Assembly: GCF_001636405.1 (NCBI RefSeq)
Contig: NZ_KV440950.1
Location: forward strand, 674,001 to 738,000
Reading direction: 5' to 3'
Length of the DNA: 64,000 nucleotides
Source: Peribacillus frigoritolerans
Lineage (GTDB): Bacteria > Bacillota > Bacilli > Bacillales > DSM-1321
Numbering within the stretch: position 1 is the first letter of the stretch; every line of letters begins with the position of its first letter. The notes under the pieces are model-generated. The model did no database searches. It was not told the DNA's origin and worked only from the letters and a program-made list of their open reading frames with translations. Below are positions 28,763-37,437 of this stretch, in pieces. The translations under genes and the position numbers were made by a program.

Positions 28763-29464
28763 TTGATACATATGAAGATTGTGAAGGCATTATTTTTGAG
28801 GGTTGCTATTATCATATTATTTATCCTGGCCATCGAATCGACCTTGAATCATGTTTTTGGGGCAGTTCCTGAAGATCATCCTTTTGAAGAGGCAATGAGA
28901 CAACATCGAATGCTTGGTCTCGAATATAAAGCGATTTATAGTGGGGGGCAAGTGGCAACGCTAATGGCATCGGCATCCGCGAGCAATGGTCCCACGACGA
29001 TAGCGGAGGCAATCGAGCTTTCGAAATACCCGAAGCATGAAGTTTTGGCTACAGGATATACAGCAGGGTATGAATCAACCGGAAAGTACCCGGAAAGCCC
29101 ATCTTATGGAATTACATATTCAGGGGTGAAAGTGAAACGGGATCTGTTTTCCACCATTGCCGCCGATCTTGCCGTATTCCCTCTCGGAACCATCCTTTGG
29201 ATTCCGGGCTATGGATATGGGGTTGTAGCGGACAAGGGTGGTGCGATCAAAGGGAATCACCTGGATCTATACTACGAAACGGTACAGGATGTGTACGAGA
29301 ACTGGGGAAAGAAAACCCTTGAAGTATATGTTGTCCAAAAAGGGAACGGCGAGTTATCCGAACAACAGTTAAGCAGGTTGAATGAAACCAAGATCAAGCA
29401 GGTATTCAAGCCGAAAATCGCTGAGAAAACATTGAATGAGAATGTAGCTTCCTTTGCTTTTTAA
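28763..29464 (+). CDS. yuiC: YuiC-like 3D-domain protein
   Basis: This protein of about 233 residues has an N-terminal membrane or signal segment ([20 protein letters not shown]) and a C-terminal 3D domain with its three aspartates in [19 protein letters not shown]. The fold is that of MltA/RpfB-type peptidoglycan lytic enzymes; YuiC of B. subtilis has muralytic activity. The start is unsure: TTG 28763 lies five bases after AGAGGAG, while ATG 28772 lies 14 bases away. It ends at a strong terminator. Confidence 0.87.
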   Translation: MIHMKIVKALFLRVAIIILFILAIESTLNHVFGAVPEDHPFEEAMRQHRMLGLEYKAIYSGGQVATLMASASASNGPTTIAEAIELSKYPKHEVLATGYTAGYESTGKYPESPSYGITYSGVKVKRDLFSTIAADLAVFPLGTILWIPGYGYGVVADKGGAIKGNHLDLYYETVQDVYENWGKKTLEVYVVQKGNGELSEQQLSRLNETKIKQVFKPKIAEKTLNENVASFAF

Positions 29465-29475
29465 AGAGGAAAGTG

Positions 29476-29504
29476 AAAGGCTGCCTCAATTGAGGCAGCC
29501 TTTT
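29476..29504. terminator. Bidirectional terminator between yuiC and the cobalamin-binding-like gene
   Basis: AAAGGCTGCCTCA and TGAGGCAGCCTTT form a near-perfect 13-bp palindrome with A and T runs on both flanks. Confidence 0.9.
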
Positions 29505-29524
29505 CTGTTTCATTTGGGACGCCC

Positions 29525-30313
29525 TTAGGGCATGCCTTTGTAGGCTTCAGGATGCAGAGTCTTTGCCAATATGGACAGCCCATCCAGCAAACGCGGGGAA
29601 GGCCGGCAGAATAAAGGTTCTTCCATGATATGAATACGGTTATTCCGGACGGCCTTCATATCAGTCCACCCTTGCCGTTTCTTGACAAGCGCAGGGTTTA
29701 CTTTACGTAAAGGGACACCGACCCATGCTAAGCAAATATGGTCGGGATCCTTTTTTTGGACCTCTTCGGAAGTAACTTGAATGCTTGCCATGTCGACATC
29801 CTCGAAAAGGTTATATCCTCCCGCAAGCGTACTGATTTCGGAAAGCCAATTAACTCCCCCGGGGCTGAATAAGGGATTAGGCCACCATTCCCAATACAGG
29901 GACGGCTTTGTTTCGATTTTATCGGCGATGTTTTTATATTGAAGGATGGCATCACGGAATTTGGCAGCCTGTTCCTCTGCTTTTTCCTTAAGATCCATCG
30001 CCTCGCCCAAGGTCAGTAAATCTTTTGCGATATCTTCAAGCGATTGCGGGTTGAAGATGATATGGGGGATGTTCCGTTCTTTTAGCCCCTCAATGTTTTT
30101 TTCCATACCCGGTACACTCAGTGAAGCCAGCACCAAATCGGGTTTTAGTGATTCCACATGATCGATATCGATTGATAAGTCGGGCCCCACCTTAGGAAGA
30201 TGCTGTAGGGTTTCAGGCCAATCAGAGTAGTCATCGATGGCGATCAGCTGATCTTCGATTCCTAGATATGTGCATAGTTCCGTATTGCTGGGGCAAAGAG
30301 AGATTATTTTCAA
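29525..30313 (-). CDS. BtuF-like cobalamin/corrinoid-binding fold protein without signal peptide
   Basis: This 262-residue protein has the helical-backbone periplasmic binding fold of BtuF. KIISLCPSNTELCTYLG opens it, then LPKVGPDLSIDIDHVESLKPDLVL, YWEWWPNPLFSPGGVNWLSE and NNRIHIMEEPLFCRPSPRLLDG. No signal peptide or lipobox is present, the mature fold starting at residue 1, and no ABC permease or ATPase is adjacent. A cytoplasmic role is thus likely. Start TTG 30313 lies behind GGTAGGTG, which spans the end of yuiD; a GTG at 30322 abuts the yuiD stop. It is translationally coupled to yuiD. Confidence 0.8.
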   Translation of the reverse strand: MKIISLCPSNTELCTYLGIEDQLIAIDDYSDWPETLQHLPKVGPDLSIDIDHVESLKPDLVLASLSVPGMEKNIEGLKERNIPHIIFNPQSLEDIAKDLLTLGEAMDLKEKAEEQAAKFRDAILQYKNIADKIETKPSLYWEWWPNPLFSPGGVNWLSEISTLAGGYNLFEDVDMASIQVTSEEVQKKDPDHICLAWVGVPLRKVNPALVKKRQGWTDMKAVRNNRIHIMEEPLFCRPSPRLLDGLSILAKTLHPEAYKGMP

Positions 30314-30322
30314 ATTGAACAC

Positions 30323-30805
30323 CTACCCTTGAAAGATGAAAAAGTGAAGTGCCAATGCAATGAATACCCCGGTCAAGGCTCCGAAAAATACCTCGATTGG
30401 CTTATGGCCCAACAGTTCCTTTAATTGCTGCTGTTTCTGTTTATCAGCTTTTTTCTGCCAGTTCTTTGCTTGCTCGACAAAGGTATTGAAGTCGGTAACG
30501 AGCTGGTTCAAGACGGCTGCCTGTTCTCCTGCCTGCCGTCTCACTCCTGTCGCGTCGAACATCGTGATGATTGCAAAGATCGCGGCAACGGCAAATACAG
30601 GGGAATCCATTCCGGTTTCGATCCCTACCGCCACGGTCAGGGCTGATACGGCCGCAGAGTGGGAGCTTGGCATACCGCCTGTGGAGTTAATGAGTGACCA
30701 GTTCACTTTACGAAATGCTATGAAGTGGATTGGCACTTTGATGAATTGAGCAAAGAAAATGGCAATCAATGCTGCGATTAAAGGGAAGTTGAGTAATAAT
30801 TCCAA
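30323..30805 (-). CDS. yuiD: YuiD, DUF212 acid phosphatase/haloperoxidase-related membrane protein
   Basis: This 160-residue protein matches YuiD (DUF212, divergent PAP2-like). It has about four hydrophobic stretches, the conserved block STGGMPSSHSAAVSALT at about 40-56 and the DATGVRRQAGEQAAVLNQLV segment. The substrate is unknown. It begins with ATG at 30803-30805 after AAAGAAGG and runs directly into the BtuF-like gene. Confidence 0.9.
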   Translation of the reverse strand: MELLLNFPLIAALIAIFFAQFIKVPIHFIAFRKVNWSLINSTGGMPSSHSAAVSALTVAVGIETGMDSPVFAVAAIFAIITMFDATGVRRQAGEQAAVLNQLVTDFNTFVEQAKNWQKKADKQKQQQLKELLGHKPIEVFFGALTGVFIALALHFFIFQG

Positions 30806-31040
30806 GAGTATCAGCCTTCTTTCTAGTTATAAGTAAAGATGAAATCCATATATGGGTAAATGCATCCTGTTCGGAATAAGGCCCTTATTATTAGTTCCAT
30901 TCAGTCCTGTCGATTCCCTGCCGGTATAGGTATAAATATGATCTTTCTTATACTATTACTCTAAAGTCACCCATTCTAAACAATATACCTTGTTATTATT
31001 ATTTTCGCGGACCTTATTCGAAAATTTTTGAAGATTTCGT

Positions 31041-31046
31041 TATAAT
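31041..31046 (+). promoter_or_regulatory. Candidate -10 element upstream of pepA
   Basis: A perfect TATAAT lies 30 bases before pepA with only weak -35 matches (TCGAAA at 17-base spacing). The 270-base gap upstream shows no gene. Confidence 0.4.
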
Positions 31047-31075
31047 GAATGTAATAGAATGGAGGAGGTAGCAGA

Positions 31076-32581
31076 ATGTTCACAGTAAAAAATTCCTTAA
31101 ATATTGATTTGATTGATGAATGCCTGATTCTAGGCGTATTTGACAGACCCGTAAAGTTCACAGGGATAGGAAAAGAAGCGGATGAACGATTGGATGGCCA
31201 GCTGACAGAGTTGGTGAAAGCCGGGGAAATCTCTTCCAAGAAAAAATCAGTGGTCAAAATACATACATTAGGTAAATTAAGCGTAAAGAGATTGATTTTT
31301 GTAGGATTGGGCAAGGAAAAGGAGCTATCTTTTGAAACGCTCCGCGAAGCGTTAGGAAAAGCGCGTAAGACGATTAAAGAATCCAAGATTACGACACTTT
31401 CGATCGCGTTGGATACATTCACGACTGAAAATCTGGATGCATTGGACGCAGCCCATGCTTGTTCCGAGGCTTTTGAACTTGCTTCCTATAAGTTTGACGG
31501 ATACAAGCAAAAATCGAACCAGGTCGAAAAAAGCCTTGAATCGATTACGGTTTACAGTGAATTTGATCAAGAAGAGGTCGGTGCCGCGCTTCATGTAGGG
31601 AGGATATTCGGAAGGGCGACGAACTCAGCGAGAACTTTGGTCAATACACCAGGCAATTTGCTGACTTCCACGGATTTGGCGGATTATTCATCTGCCTTGG
31701 GCGAACGTTATGGGTTTGAAGTGGAGATCCTCGAGAAGGAGGACATGCTCAAGTTGGGAATGGGCGCACTCCTTGCTGTCAATAAAGGTTCGGTCGAGCC
31801 TCCGAAAATGATCGTCCTGAAGTATCAAGGTAAGGATGAATGGAAGGATGTTATCGGGTTGGTCGGTAAAGGGATCACATTCGATACGGGTGGATACTCA
31901 TTGAAAACGAAGGCTGGTATCGTTGGAATGAAGACGGATATGGGCGGTGCGGCAGCCGTTTTAGGTGCAATGGAAATCATCGGCGAATTGGGACCGGACC
32001 AAAATGTCGTGGCGGTCATTCCTTCCACCGATAACATGATCAGCGGTGATGCATTCAAGCCCGATGACGTGATCACTGCCATGAGCGGCAAGACGATAGA
32101 GGTATTGAACACGGATGCGGAAGGCCGTCTGGTTTTGGCGGATGCCATGACTTACGCTAAACATCATGGTGCTGACTATCTTATTGACGTTGCGACTTTA
32201 ACGGGTGGTGTCATAACGGCGCTGGGCATGGATATGACGGGTGCAATGACAAATGACACGGAATTCTATGAACAAGTGGTCAAAGCCTCAGAGGAGGCCG
32301 GGGAGCCCATTTGGAGATTGCCGATTACGGAAAAGGATAAAGAGCGGGTACGCAATAGTAAAATAGCGGATTTGAATAATTCACCTGGAGGGGCGGGACA
32401 TGCAATCATGGGCGGCGCCTTCATCGGTGAATTTGCCGAAGACACTCCGTGGGTCCATCTGGATATTGCCGGAACTTCCACAACCTCGAGCAACTCCGAA
32501 TTGTGCACATCGGGGGCTACCGGTGTCATGGCACGCACGCTTGCACTATTGGTTGAAACCTTTGAAACGAAAACAAGATGA
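31076..32581 (+). CDS. pepA: Leucyl aminopeptidase, M17 family
   Basis: This 501-residue enzyme is an M17 leucyl aminopeptidase (YuiE in B. subtilis), a cytosolic two-metal exopeptidase. The N-terminal domain covers about 1-165; the catalytic domain has [27 protein letters not shown] with metal residues, and the signature [13 protein letters not shown]. The final [15 protein letters not shown] and WVHLDIAG are also usual. ATG 31076 follows GGAGGAGG. It is a single-gene unit with a terminator right after. Confidence 0.97.
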   Translation: MFTVKNSLNIDLIDECLILGVFDRPVKFTGIGKEADERLDGQLTELVKAGEISSKKKSVVKIHTLGKLSVKRLIFVGLGKEKELSFETLREALGKARKTIKESKITTLSIALDTFTTENLDALDAAHACSEAFELASYKFDGYKQKSNQVEKSLESITVYSEFDQEEVGAALHVGRIFGRATNSARTLVNTPGNLLTSTDLADYSSALGERYGFEVEILEKEDMLKLGMGALLAVNKGSVEPPKMIVLKYQGKDEWKDVIGLVGKGITFDTGGYSLKTKAGIVGMKTDMGGAAAVLGAMEIIGELGPDQNVVAVIPSTDNMISGDAFKPDDVITAMSGKTIEVLNTDAEGRLVLADAMTYAKHHGADYLIDVATLTGGVITALGMDMTGAMTNDTEFYEQVVKASEEAGEPIWRLPITEKDKERVRNSKIADLNNSPGGAGHAIMGGAFIGEFAEDTPWVHLDIAGTSTTSSNSELCTSGATGVMARTLALLVETFETKTR

Positions 32582-32591
32582 ACCCAAATAT

Positions 32592-32621
32592 CCGAAGCCG
32601 AAAATAGGCTTCGGTTTTTTT
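32592..32621 (+). terminator. Terminator after pepA
   Basis: CCGAAGCC and GGCTTCGG form a perfect stem around GAAAATA, followed by a T run. Confidence 0.88.
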
Positions 32622-32644
32622 ACCAAAAAGGTGTTGGACGGACG

Positions 32645-33016
32645 TTATGCATCCCTCCATTTCAAGCTGACGATGATATGGCAATTTTCTTCCCCTGCTT
32701 TAGGATAGAAATCAAAACGGATCCCATCGGGGTTATACGTGATATCAGGTTCGTTCTTAATTCCTATCTTTCGGATCATATCGATCACGACATTTTTTTG
32801 CGATGCTTGGGCAGCAGTCATCAACCGGTTCGAGAAAGGCTTGGATGTGGCTATAGTATCCATGACTTTTTTTACATCAAGCATCAAAGATTGCGAGGTC
32901 TTTGCCGATTTGACTAGCAGATCTGGATTGGTTGCCAAGTAGGGACGCAATGTCCGATTCCTGGCGTGAGGCGGAAATAGGATAGGATCATATAAAAAAT
33001 AAGGGAAATCCTCCAA
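32645..33016 (-). CDS. Conserved Bacillus protein of unknown function
   Basis: This 123-residue protein starts with an aromatic, Pro-rich stretch (DFPYFLYDPILFPPHARNRT) and continues with helices and a C-terminal beta segment (ITYNPDGIRFDFYP, HIIVSLKWR). I recall similar hypothetical proteins in Bacillaceae but no function. The TTG start at 33014-33016 follows AAAGGAAGG with normal spacing. It has no signal peptide. It is convergent with pepA and divergent from the ribA-like operon. Confidence 0.65.
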   Translation of the reverse strand: MEDFPYFLYDPILFPPHARNRTLRPYLATNPDLLVKSAKTSQSLMLDVKKVMDTIATSKPFSNRLMTAAQASQKNVVIDMIRKIGIKNEPDITYNPDGIRFDFYPKAGEENCHIIVSLKWRDA

Positions 33017-33184
33017 AAGGTTTCCTTCCTTTCATTAGGTCTGTCTATAGACACGTTTTCGTTATACGTTAAAATATGTATAAAGGCCAGCCGATATGAT
33101 AGCGGTTTTTGAATGACCTTTTTCTGCAAAATAACTTCTTGAAAATTATGATCAAAGACACACTATTATTTGTAAACTGCTTCA

Positions 33185-33213
33185 TTGACAGGTATAGTGT
33201 ATAGTAATATACT
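33185..33213 (+). promoter_or_regulatory. Strong sigma-A promoter of the ribA-ribD-monooxygenase operon
   Basis: A perfect TTGACA (33185-33190) and TATACT (33208-33213) are 17 bases apart. About 55 bases separate the promoter from the first gene, and no FMN riboswitch lies in the whole 254-base gap upstream. Confidence 0.88.
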
Positions 33214-33230
33214 TACTTACCTAAAGTAAG
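33212..33230. promoter_or_regulatory. Perfect inverted repeat at the transcription start, likely repressor operator
   Basis: CTTACTT-ACCTA-AAGTAAG is a 7-5-7 inverted repeat with no mismatch, beginning at the end of the -10 box. TACTTACTTACC resembles boxes bound by HxlR/DUF24-type redox regulators, but no regulator gene is adjacent, so the binding protein is not known. Confidence 0.6.
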
Positions 33231-33270
33231 GAGAAGGCACACTATAAATTATAAAATAGGTGATGTTAAC

Positions 33271-34020
33271 ATGAAAATAACCCAGGAAACAAAAGACCTT
33301 TTAATAGATAAAATGAATATCATCCAAACCCTCGGTAAAGCTGATATATGCCTTGTGGGACCTGTGAACCTGCCGGTTGAACAAGGAGATTTCTCAACAG
33401 TTTTCCAATGGTATACATGGCTTCAGCTTGACGGTGCGGATAATGACAAGGATACGGTGCTTGATTCTCTTTCGGAAGCGAACCTCGCTTTTGGACAGCA
33501 ATCCTCCGTATTGGTTTATGGTGATTTTGAAAAGTCGGAGGATGCACTTGTCCGGATGCATAGCATCTGCCACACAGGTGATATCTTCGGCAGTAAACGC
33601 TGTGATTGCGGCTACCAGCTCCACCAATCGATGAAGATGATAGCCGAGCATGGGTGCGGGGCCATTTTTTACCTTGCGGACCATGAAGGAAGAGGGATTG
33701 GCCTATTTTCCAAATCTCTTGCCTATTTGCTTCAGCAGGAAGGTTATGACACGGTCGAGGCGAATGAGGCTTTAGGATTCGAAGATGATACGCGATCTTA
33801 CGAGGGAGCCATTCGCGTATTGAGGGAACTGCGTAAGGATCCGGTTACTTTAATCACGAACAACCCCAAAAAGCTGGATGCCCTCATGAAGCATGGACTT
33901 GCGGCAAAGGACCATATTCCGCTATGGGGCGGTTTGACGGAAGATAATAGTTTCTATCTCGATACAAAGGTCAAGAAGTCTGGACATATTCCCAAAAAGA
34001 AGCCAACTTTGATTGTATAA
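33271..34020 (+). CDS. Stand-alone GTP cyclohydrolase II-type protein
   Basis: This 249-residue protein is a GTP cyclohydrolase II (RibA family), which opens the imidazole ring of GTP. The zinc site is HSICHTGDIFGSKRCDCG, with three cysteines; then come HEGRGIGLFSKSLAYLLQ and a C-terminal VTLITNNPKKLDAL. It lacks the DHBP synthase domain that Bacillus RibBA carries, and its N-terminal 70 residues differ from housekeeping RibA. The zinc-site glutamate of HSExxTGD is isoleucine here. It is the first gene of a four-gene operon, 13 bases before ribD. It may supply a flavin precursor for a dedicated pathway. Confidence 0.88.
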   Translation: MKITQETKDLLIDKMNIIQTLGKADICLVGPVNLPVEQGDFSTVFQWYTWLQLDGADNDKDTVLDSLSEANLAFGQQSSVLVYGDFEKSEDALVRMHSICHTGDIFGSKRCDCGYQLHQSMKMIAEHGCGAIFYLADHEGRGIGLFSKSLAYLLQQEGYDTVEANEALGFEDDTRSYEGAIRVLRELRKDPVTLITNNPKKLDALMKHGLAAKDHIPLWGGLTEDNSFYLDTKVKKSGHIPKKKPTLIV

Positions 34021-34033
34021 GGAGAGCTATAGA

Positions 34034-35128
34034 ATGAATGATGATCAATATTACATGAAGCTGGCACTGGATTTGGCAGCCAGTGCTAAAGGAAAGACGA
34101 ATCCAAATCCAGTGGTCGGGGCAGTCATAGTGAAAGACGGTGTGATAGCCGGGACAGGGATCCACCGTAAAGCGGGTGAACCGCATGCGGAAGTACATGC
34201 TTTTAAAATGGCGGGTGAGTATGCAGAAGGTGCAACGCTTTATGTGACTCTTGAGCCTTGTTCCCATTATGGAAAGACGCCTCCTTGTGCCAATTTGGTG
34301 AAAGAATCAGGTGTCCGGCGAGTGGTGGTTGCGACTCAAGATCCGAATCCGGAAGTGGCCGGCAGAGGAATATCGATCATAAAGGATGCAGGCATTGAAG
34401 TTGAAGTCGGCGTCCTGGAAAAGGAAGCTCAAAGGCTGAATGAGCGTTTTATTCACAATATGCTGACGGATCGTCCATTTGTCATATCGAAGTATGCGAT
34501 GACGCTCGATGGAAAACTTGCAACCCACACAGGCCATTCAAAGTGGATAACAGGAGAAGAGTCACGTCATTCCGTTCATTTGCTCCGTGATGAGGTGGAT
34601 GCCATCCTAGTTGGTATCGGGACTGTGTTGGCCGATGATCCATCACTGACGACCAGACTTCCGGAGGGCGGAGGGGAAAATCCGATCCGGATCATCTTAG
34701 ACAGTGAATTACGGGTTCCATTGGATGCCAAAGTTGTAGAAGTATCAGATGCGAAGACCTTGATCGTAACGCAGGAAAATGCACCTGCGGATAAAATGGA
34801 CCTTTTACGTGAAAAAGGGATCGAATTCATTTTCGTCCCCAAAAACGAGACGGGACTGAATCTAACGGCATTAATGGAAGAGCTGTATAAAAAGGGGATT
34901 ACGGATGTCTTGCTGGAAGGCGGAAGCGAAGTGAATGCCTCATTCCTTAGGGAAGGGCTCATCGATAAATACTTGATTTATATAGCCCCTAAACTATTGG
35001 GCGGCAGAAACTCACTAACACCGTATACTGGCATGAATGTGGATACGATGGATGAAGCGATGGATGTTTCCTTCTCTGGCGTGGAAACGTTTGGTGAGGA
35101 CATACGCATCACGGCTTATCCTAAATAA
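34034..35128 (+). CDS. ribD: RibD, pyrimidine deaminase/reductase
   Basis: This 364-residue protein has both RibD domains. The N-terminal cytidine deaminase-like domain shows NPNPVVGAVIVKDG, PHAEVHAF and PCSHYGKTPPC, with the zinc ligands. The C-terminal reductase domain starts near residue 146 with KYAMTLDGKLATHTG and includes LLEGGSEVNASFL. Together they convert the GTP cyclohydrolase II product to 5-amino-6-ribitylaminouracil phosphate. ATG 34034 follows GGAGAG; the longer frame from 34013 overlaps the previous gene. A second RibD outside the normal ribDEAH order is notable. Confidence 0.92.
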   Translation: MNDDQYYMKLALDLAASAKGKTNPNPVVGAVIVKDGVIAGTGIHRKAGEPHAEVHAFKMAGEYAEGATLYVTLEPCSHYGKTPPCANLVKESGVRRVVVATQDPNPEVAGRGISIIKDAGIEVEVGVLEKEAQRLNERFIHNMLTDRPFVISKYAMTLDGKLATHTGHSKWITGEESRHSVHLLRDEVDAILVGIGTVLADDPSLTTRLPEGGGENPIRIILDSELRVPLDAKVVEVSDAKTLIVTQENAPADKMDLLREKGIEFIFVPKNETGLNLTALMEELYKKGITDVLLEGGSEVNASFLREGLIDKYLIYIAPKLLGGRNSLTPYTGMNVDTMDEAMDVSFSGVETFGEDIRITAYPK

Positions 35129-35151
35129 AAATAGACAACAGGTGAAGAGGC

Positions 35152-36249
35152 ATGATGGTTAAATCAGATGTATGCATAGTCGGTTCAGGTCCTGGAGGTG
35201 CCCTGCTGGCTTACCTATTGGCCAAGCAGGACATTTCAGTCGTATTGCTTGAAAGGCATTCTGAAGTTTCAAGGGAGTTCAGGGGCGAGTTCTTGAACGA
35301 TGAAGGAGAGGGCATTCTTAAAAAGCACGGTTTATTCAATAGTGTGGAAAAACTTGGCTTGCTTAGGATGGAACAAATTGAATATTGGCATGACGGCCAA
35401 ATATTCAAAAGCATTATCCCGGAATGGCCTGTCGATCATGTTGGGATACATGTCCCTCAAAACCATCTGCTTAAAGCCATATTGAATGAAGCCGAAAAGC
35501 TGGACTCCTTTCAATTGATGATGAATACGAGGGTTACCGGCTTGATGCAGAATGAAATGAACCGTTTTACGGGTGTCAAGGCCCGTAATGGCGGGAATGA
35601 CCTTGAAGTGCAAAGTCCATTGATAATCGGAGCGGACGGCAGGTTTTCCATCGTTCGAAAAAAGGCGGGAATACCAGTCGAGATTAAAGATCATGGCTAT
35701 GATTTACTGTGGGCAAAAATTCCTGCTCCGGAGGGGTGGAGGCCTTCGATCAAGATGGCATTGGTCAATGGCTCCCAGGTTGCCCTCTTCACCCAGGCCG
35801 GAGGTTTCATCCAAATTGGCTGGAATATAGAGCATGGTTCATTTCCCCATTTGCGAAAACAGCATTTTGAACCGTTCATTGAAGATTTGCTTCTTGCCTT
35901 TCCTGAATTAAAAAAGGTTGTGTGTGAAAATATCCGCTCTTGGCAGGACTTCATTTTATTGGATGTTTACAGCAGCTATTGTGAGACGTGGACAAAGGAT
36001 GGGGTTGCTTTATTAGGTGATGCAGCCCATACGATGACGCCTACAGGTGCGTTCGGACTCAATTGTGCCATGAAGGATGCCGATATATTGGCCGAGCTTA
36101 TTTCTGGATGCATCCTGCAGGGGGATACTGGCTTCCTTGGACTTAAAATGGCTGAGCCAAAAAGAAAAGCCGAGATTGAAAGATTACAGGCCGTTCAGGT
36201 GGACAAGGAGATGTCCTTCGCATCACAGTTTGCCGCCGCTTATGTTTGA
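35152..36249 (+). CDS. FAD-dependent monooxygenase, PHBH-like class A
   Basis: This 365-residue flavoprotein is a class A FAD monooxygenase. It has the dinucleotide motif VGSGPGGALLAYLLAKQ near residue 10, the DG motif IIGADGRFSIVRKKAGI near 160 and the GD motif LLGDAAHTMTPTGAFGLN near 290. Aromatic or heteroaromatic ring hydroxylation is typical for the class, with NAD(P)H as donor. The substrate is unknown. It lies 23 bases after ribD and 15 before the HAD gene. Housekeeping riboflavin operons do not include such an enzyme. Confidence 0.9.
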   Translation: MMVKSDVCIVGSGPGGALLAYLLAKQDISVVLLERHSEVSREFRGEFLNDEGEGILKKHGLFNSVEKLGLLRMEQIEYWHDGQIFKSIIPEWPVDHVGIHVPQNHLLKAILNEAEKLDSFQLMMNTRVTGLMQNEMNRFTGVKARNGGNDLEVQSPLIIGADGRFSIVRKKAGIPVEIKDHGYDLLWAKIPAPEGWRPSIKMALVNGSQVALFTQAGGFIQIGWNIEHGSFPHLRKQHFEPFIEDLLLAFPELKKVVCENIRSWQDFILLDVYSSYCETWTKDGVALLGDAAHTMTPTGAFGLNCAMKDADILAELISGCILQGDTGFLGLKMAEPKRKAEIERLQAVQVDKEMSFASQFAAAYV

Positions 36250-36264
36250 ATAGGAGTGAAGGAT

Positions 36265-36828
36265 ATGAAATTCGGTTTTGATATTGACGATACCCTTATT
36301 AATTTGAGGGAGTTCGCGTTCCATCTTTATAATGAAAAGCTTAATACGAACATAGAGTTAACGAAATTCAGGTCTTTAAAGACGTTGGAGATCCATGAAG
36401 CTTTCGGGCTTGATAAAGAGGCTGGGGGCAAGATGTGGAACAGCCTTGCCGATGAAGTGTATTATTCATCCTGTCCAGCCTTCGAGGGCGCAGTGGAAAC
36501 GCTGCAGGAGCTTGAACGCGATGGCCATGAAATCTATTACATCACCGCCAGAAAAGCGGAGCATGGAGAAAGGACGAAAAAATGGCTGATCGAAAACGGC
36601 TTTCCGGTTAAGGATGACCATTTTTACTGCGGGATGAAGGATCATGAAAAAATTGATACGATCCGCAAATTGGAATTGGATTATTATTTTGATGATAAAC
36701 CGGCGGTGCTGGAAACGTTATTGGATATTCCAACGAAAGTGTATGCAATGGATAACTCCTATAACAGGGAATTGGATATTCCAAGACTGACAAGCTGGTT
36801 TGAATTAAAAGAAATCCTCTCCAAATAA
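36265..36828 (+). CDS. yqfW: YqfW-like HAD 5'-nucleotidase
   Basis: This 187-residue protein is a HAD phosphatase of the 5'(3')-deoxyribonucleotidase type, matching YqfW over its full length. Motif I is GFDIDDTLIN, motif II YYITARKAEHGERTKKWL, and the C-terminal acidic motif FDDKPAVLE. Known riboflavin-pathway phosphatases are also HAD proteins, so dephosphorylating the RibD product is possible here, though YqfW is a separate gene elsewhere in B. subtilis. It starts at ATG 36265 after AGGAG and ends at a terminator. Confidence 0.88.
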   Translation: MKFGFDIDDTLINLREFAFHLYNEKLNTNIELTKFRSLKTLEIHEAFGLDKEAGGKMWNSLADEVYYSSCPAFEGAVETLQELERDGHEIYYITARKAEHGERTKKWLIENGFPVKDDHFYCGMKDHEKIDTIRKLELDYYFDDKPAVLETLLDIPTKVYAMDNSYNRELDIPRLTSWFELKEILSK

Positions 36829-36846
36829 TACATTTACATGATTGAC

Positions 36847-36880
36847 GGATGACTTGATAGACTTGGGTCATCCTTTTTTT
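36847..36880 (+). terminator. Terminator of the ribA-ribD-monooxygenase-yqfW operon
   Basis: GGATGAC pairs with GTCATCC around 13 bases, followed by a seven-T run. Confidence 0.8.
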
Positions 36881-36943
36881 GTATACTAATATGAATAACG
36901 GTTCATTTTTTGCTAAAAAAACAAGAGAGTCGGGGGTAATGGG

Positions 36944-37342
36944 ATGGAGAGAAATATTGAAAATTCATTGATAGGCACGCTTGGGATTGAAATGAAAGAA
37001 GTCGGCGAGGGGAAAGTCATTGCGACGATGCCTGTGGATGAACGCACTAGGCAGCCGTATGGTTTATTGCATGGGGGAGCATCCGTTGCGCTTGCGGAAT
37101 CCGTTGCAAGCTTTGGAGGGATGATGCTGGTAGATAGTACAAAACAAGCTGTCGTCGGCCTTGAAATCAATGCCAATCATGTTAGGGGCGTCCGTTCAGG
37201 TGTTGTTACCGCAGAGGGGAACATCATCCATCGCGGGAAGACGACTATGGTGTGGGACGTGAAGATCCGTGATGAAGAGGATCATCTTATCTGCATTTCA
37301 CGCTGTACATTGGCCGTTATCGACTTACCGAAGTCAAAGTGA
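36944..37342 (+). CDS. yuxO: Hotdog-fold thioesterase, YuxO/MenI-like
   Basis: This 132-residue hotdog protein matches YuxO of B. subtilis, which lies next to the mrp operon there as here. PYGLLHGGASVALAESVASF is the 4-hydroxybenzoyl-CoA thioesterase-like active-site helix with the conserved histidine and glutamate. YuxO-like proteins are proposed to cleave 1,4-dihydroxy-2-naphthoyl-CoA in menaquinone synthesis. ATG 36944 follows GTCGGGGGTAATGGG. It precedes the MOSC gene with a 95-base gap. Confidence 0.85.
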   Translation: MERNIENSLIGTLGIEMKEVGEGKVIATMPVDERTRQPYGLLHGGASVALAESVASFGGMMLVDSTKQAVVGLEINANHVRGVRSGVVTAEGNIIHRGKTTMVWDVKIRDEEDHLICISRCTLAVIDLPKSK

Positions 37343-37437
37343 ATCAAAAGAACAACGTAAATTGGCGCAATCATTCTACATTATCCGGTTTACGTATAAT
37401 ATGGCAGCAGACTATTGTATGAAAAGAGGTTTTTTTT

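Noticed and set aside
33017..33270. FMN riboswitch upstream of the ribA-like gene
   Set aside because: No RFN-element signature such as AGGGGCA or its conserved stems is present in the gap.
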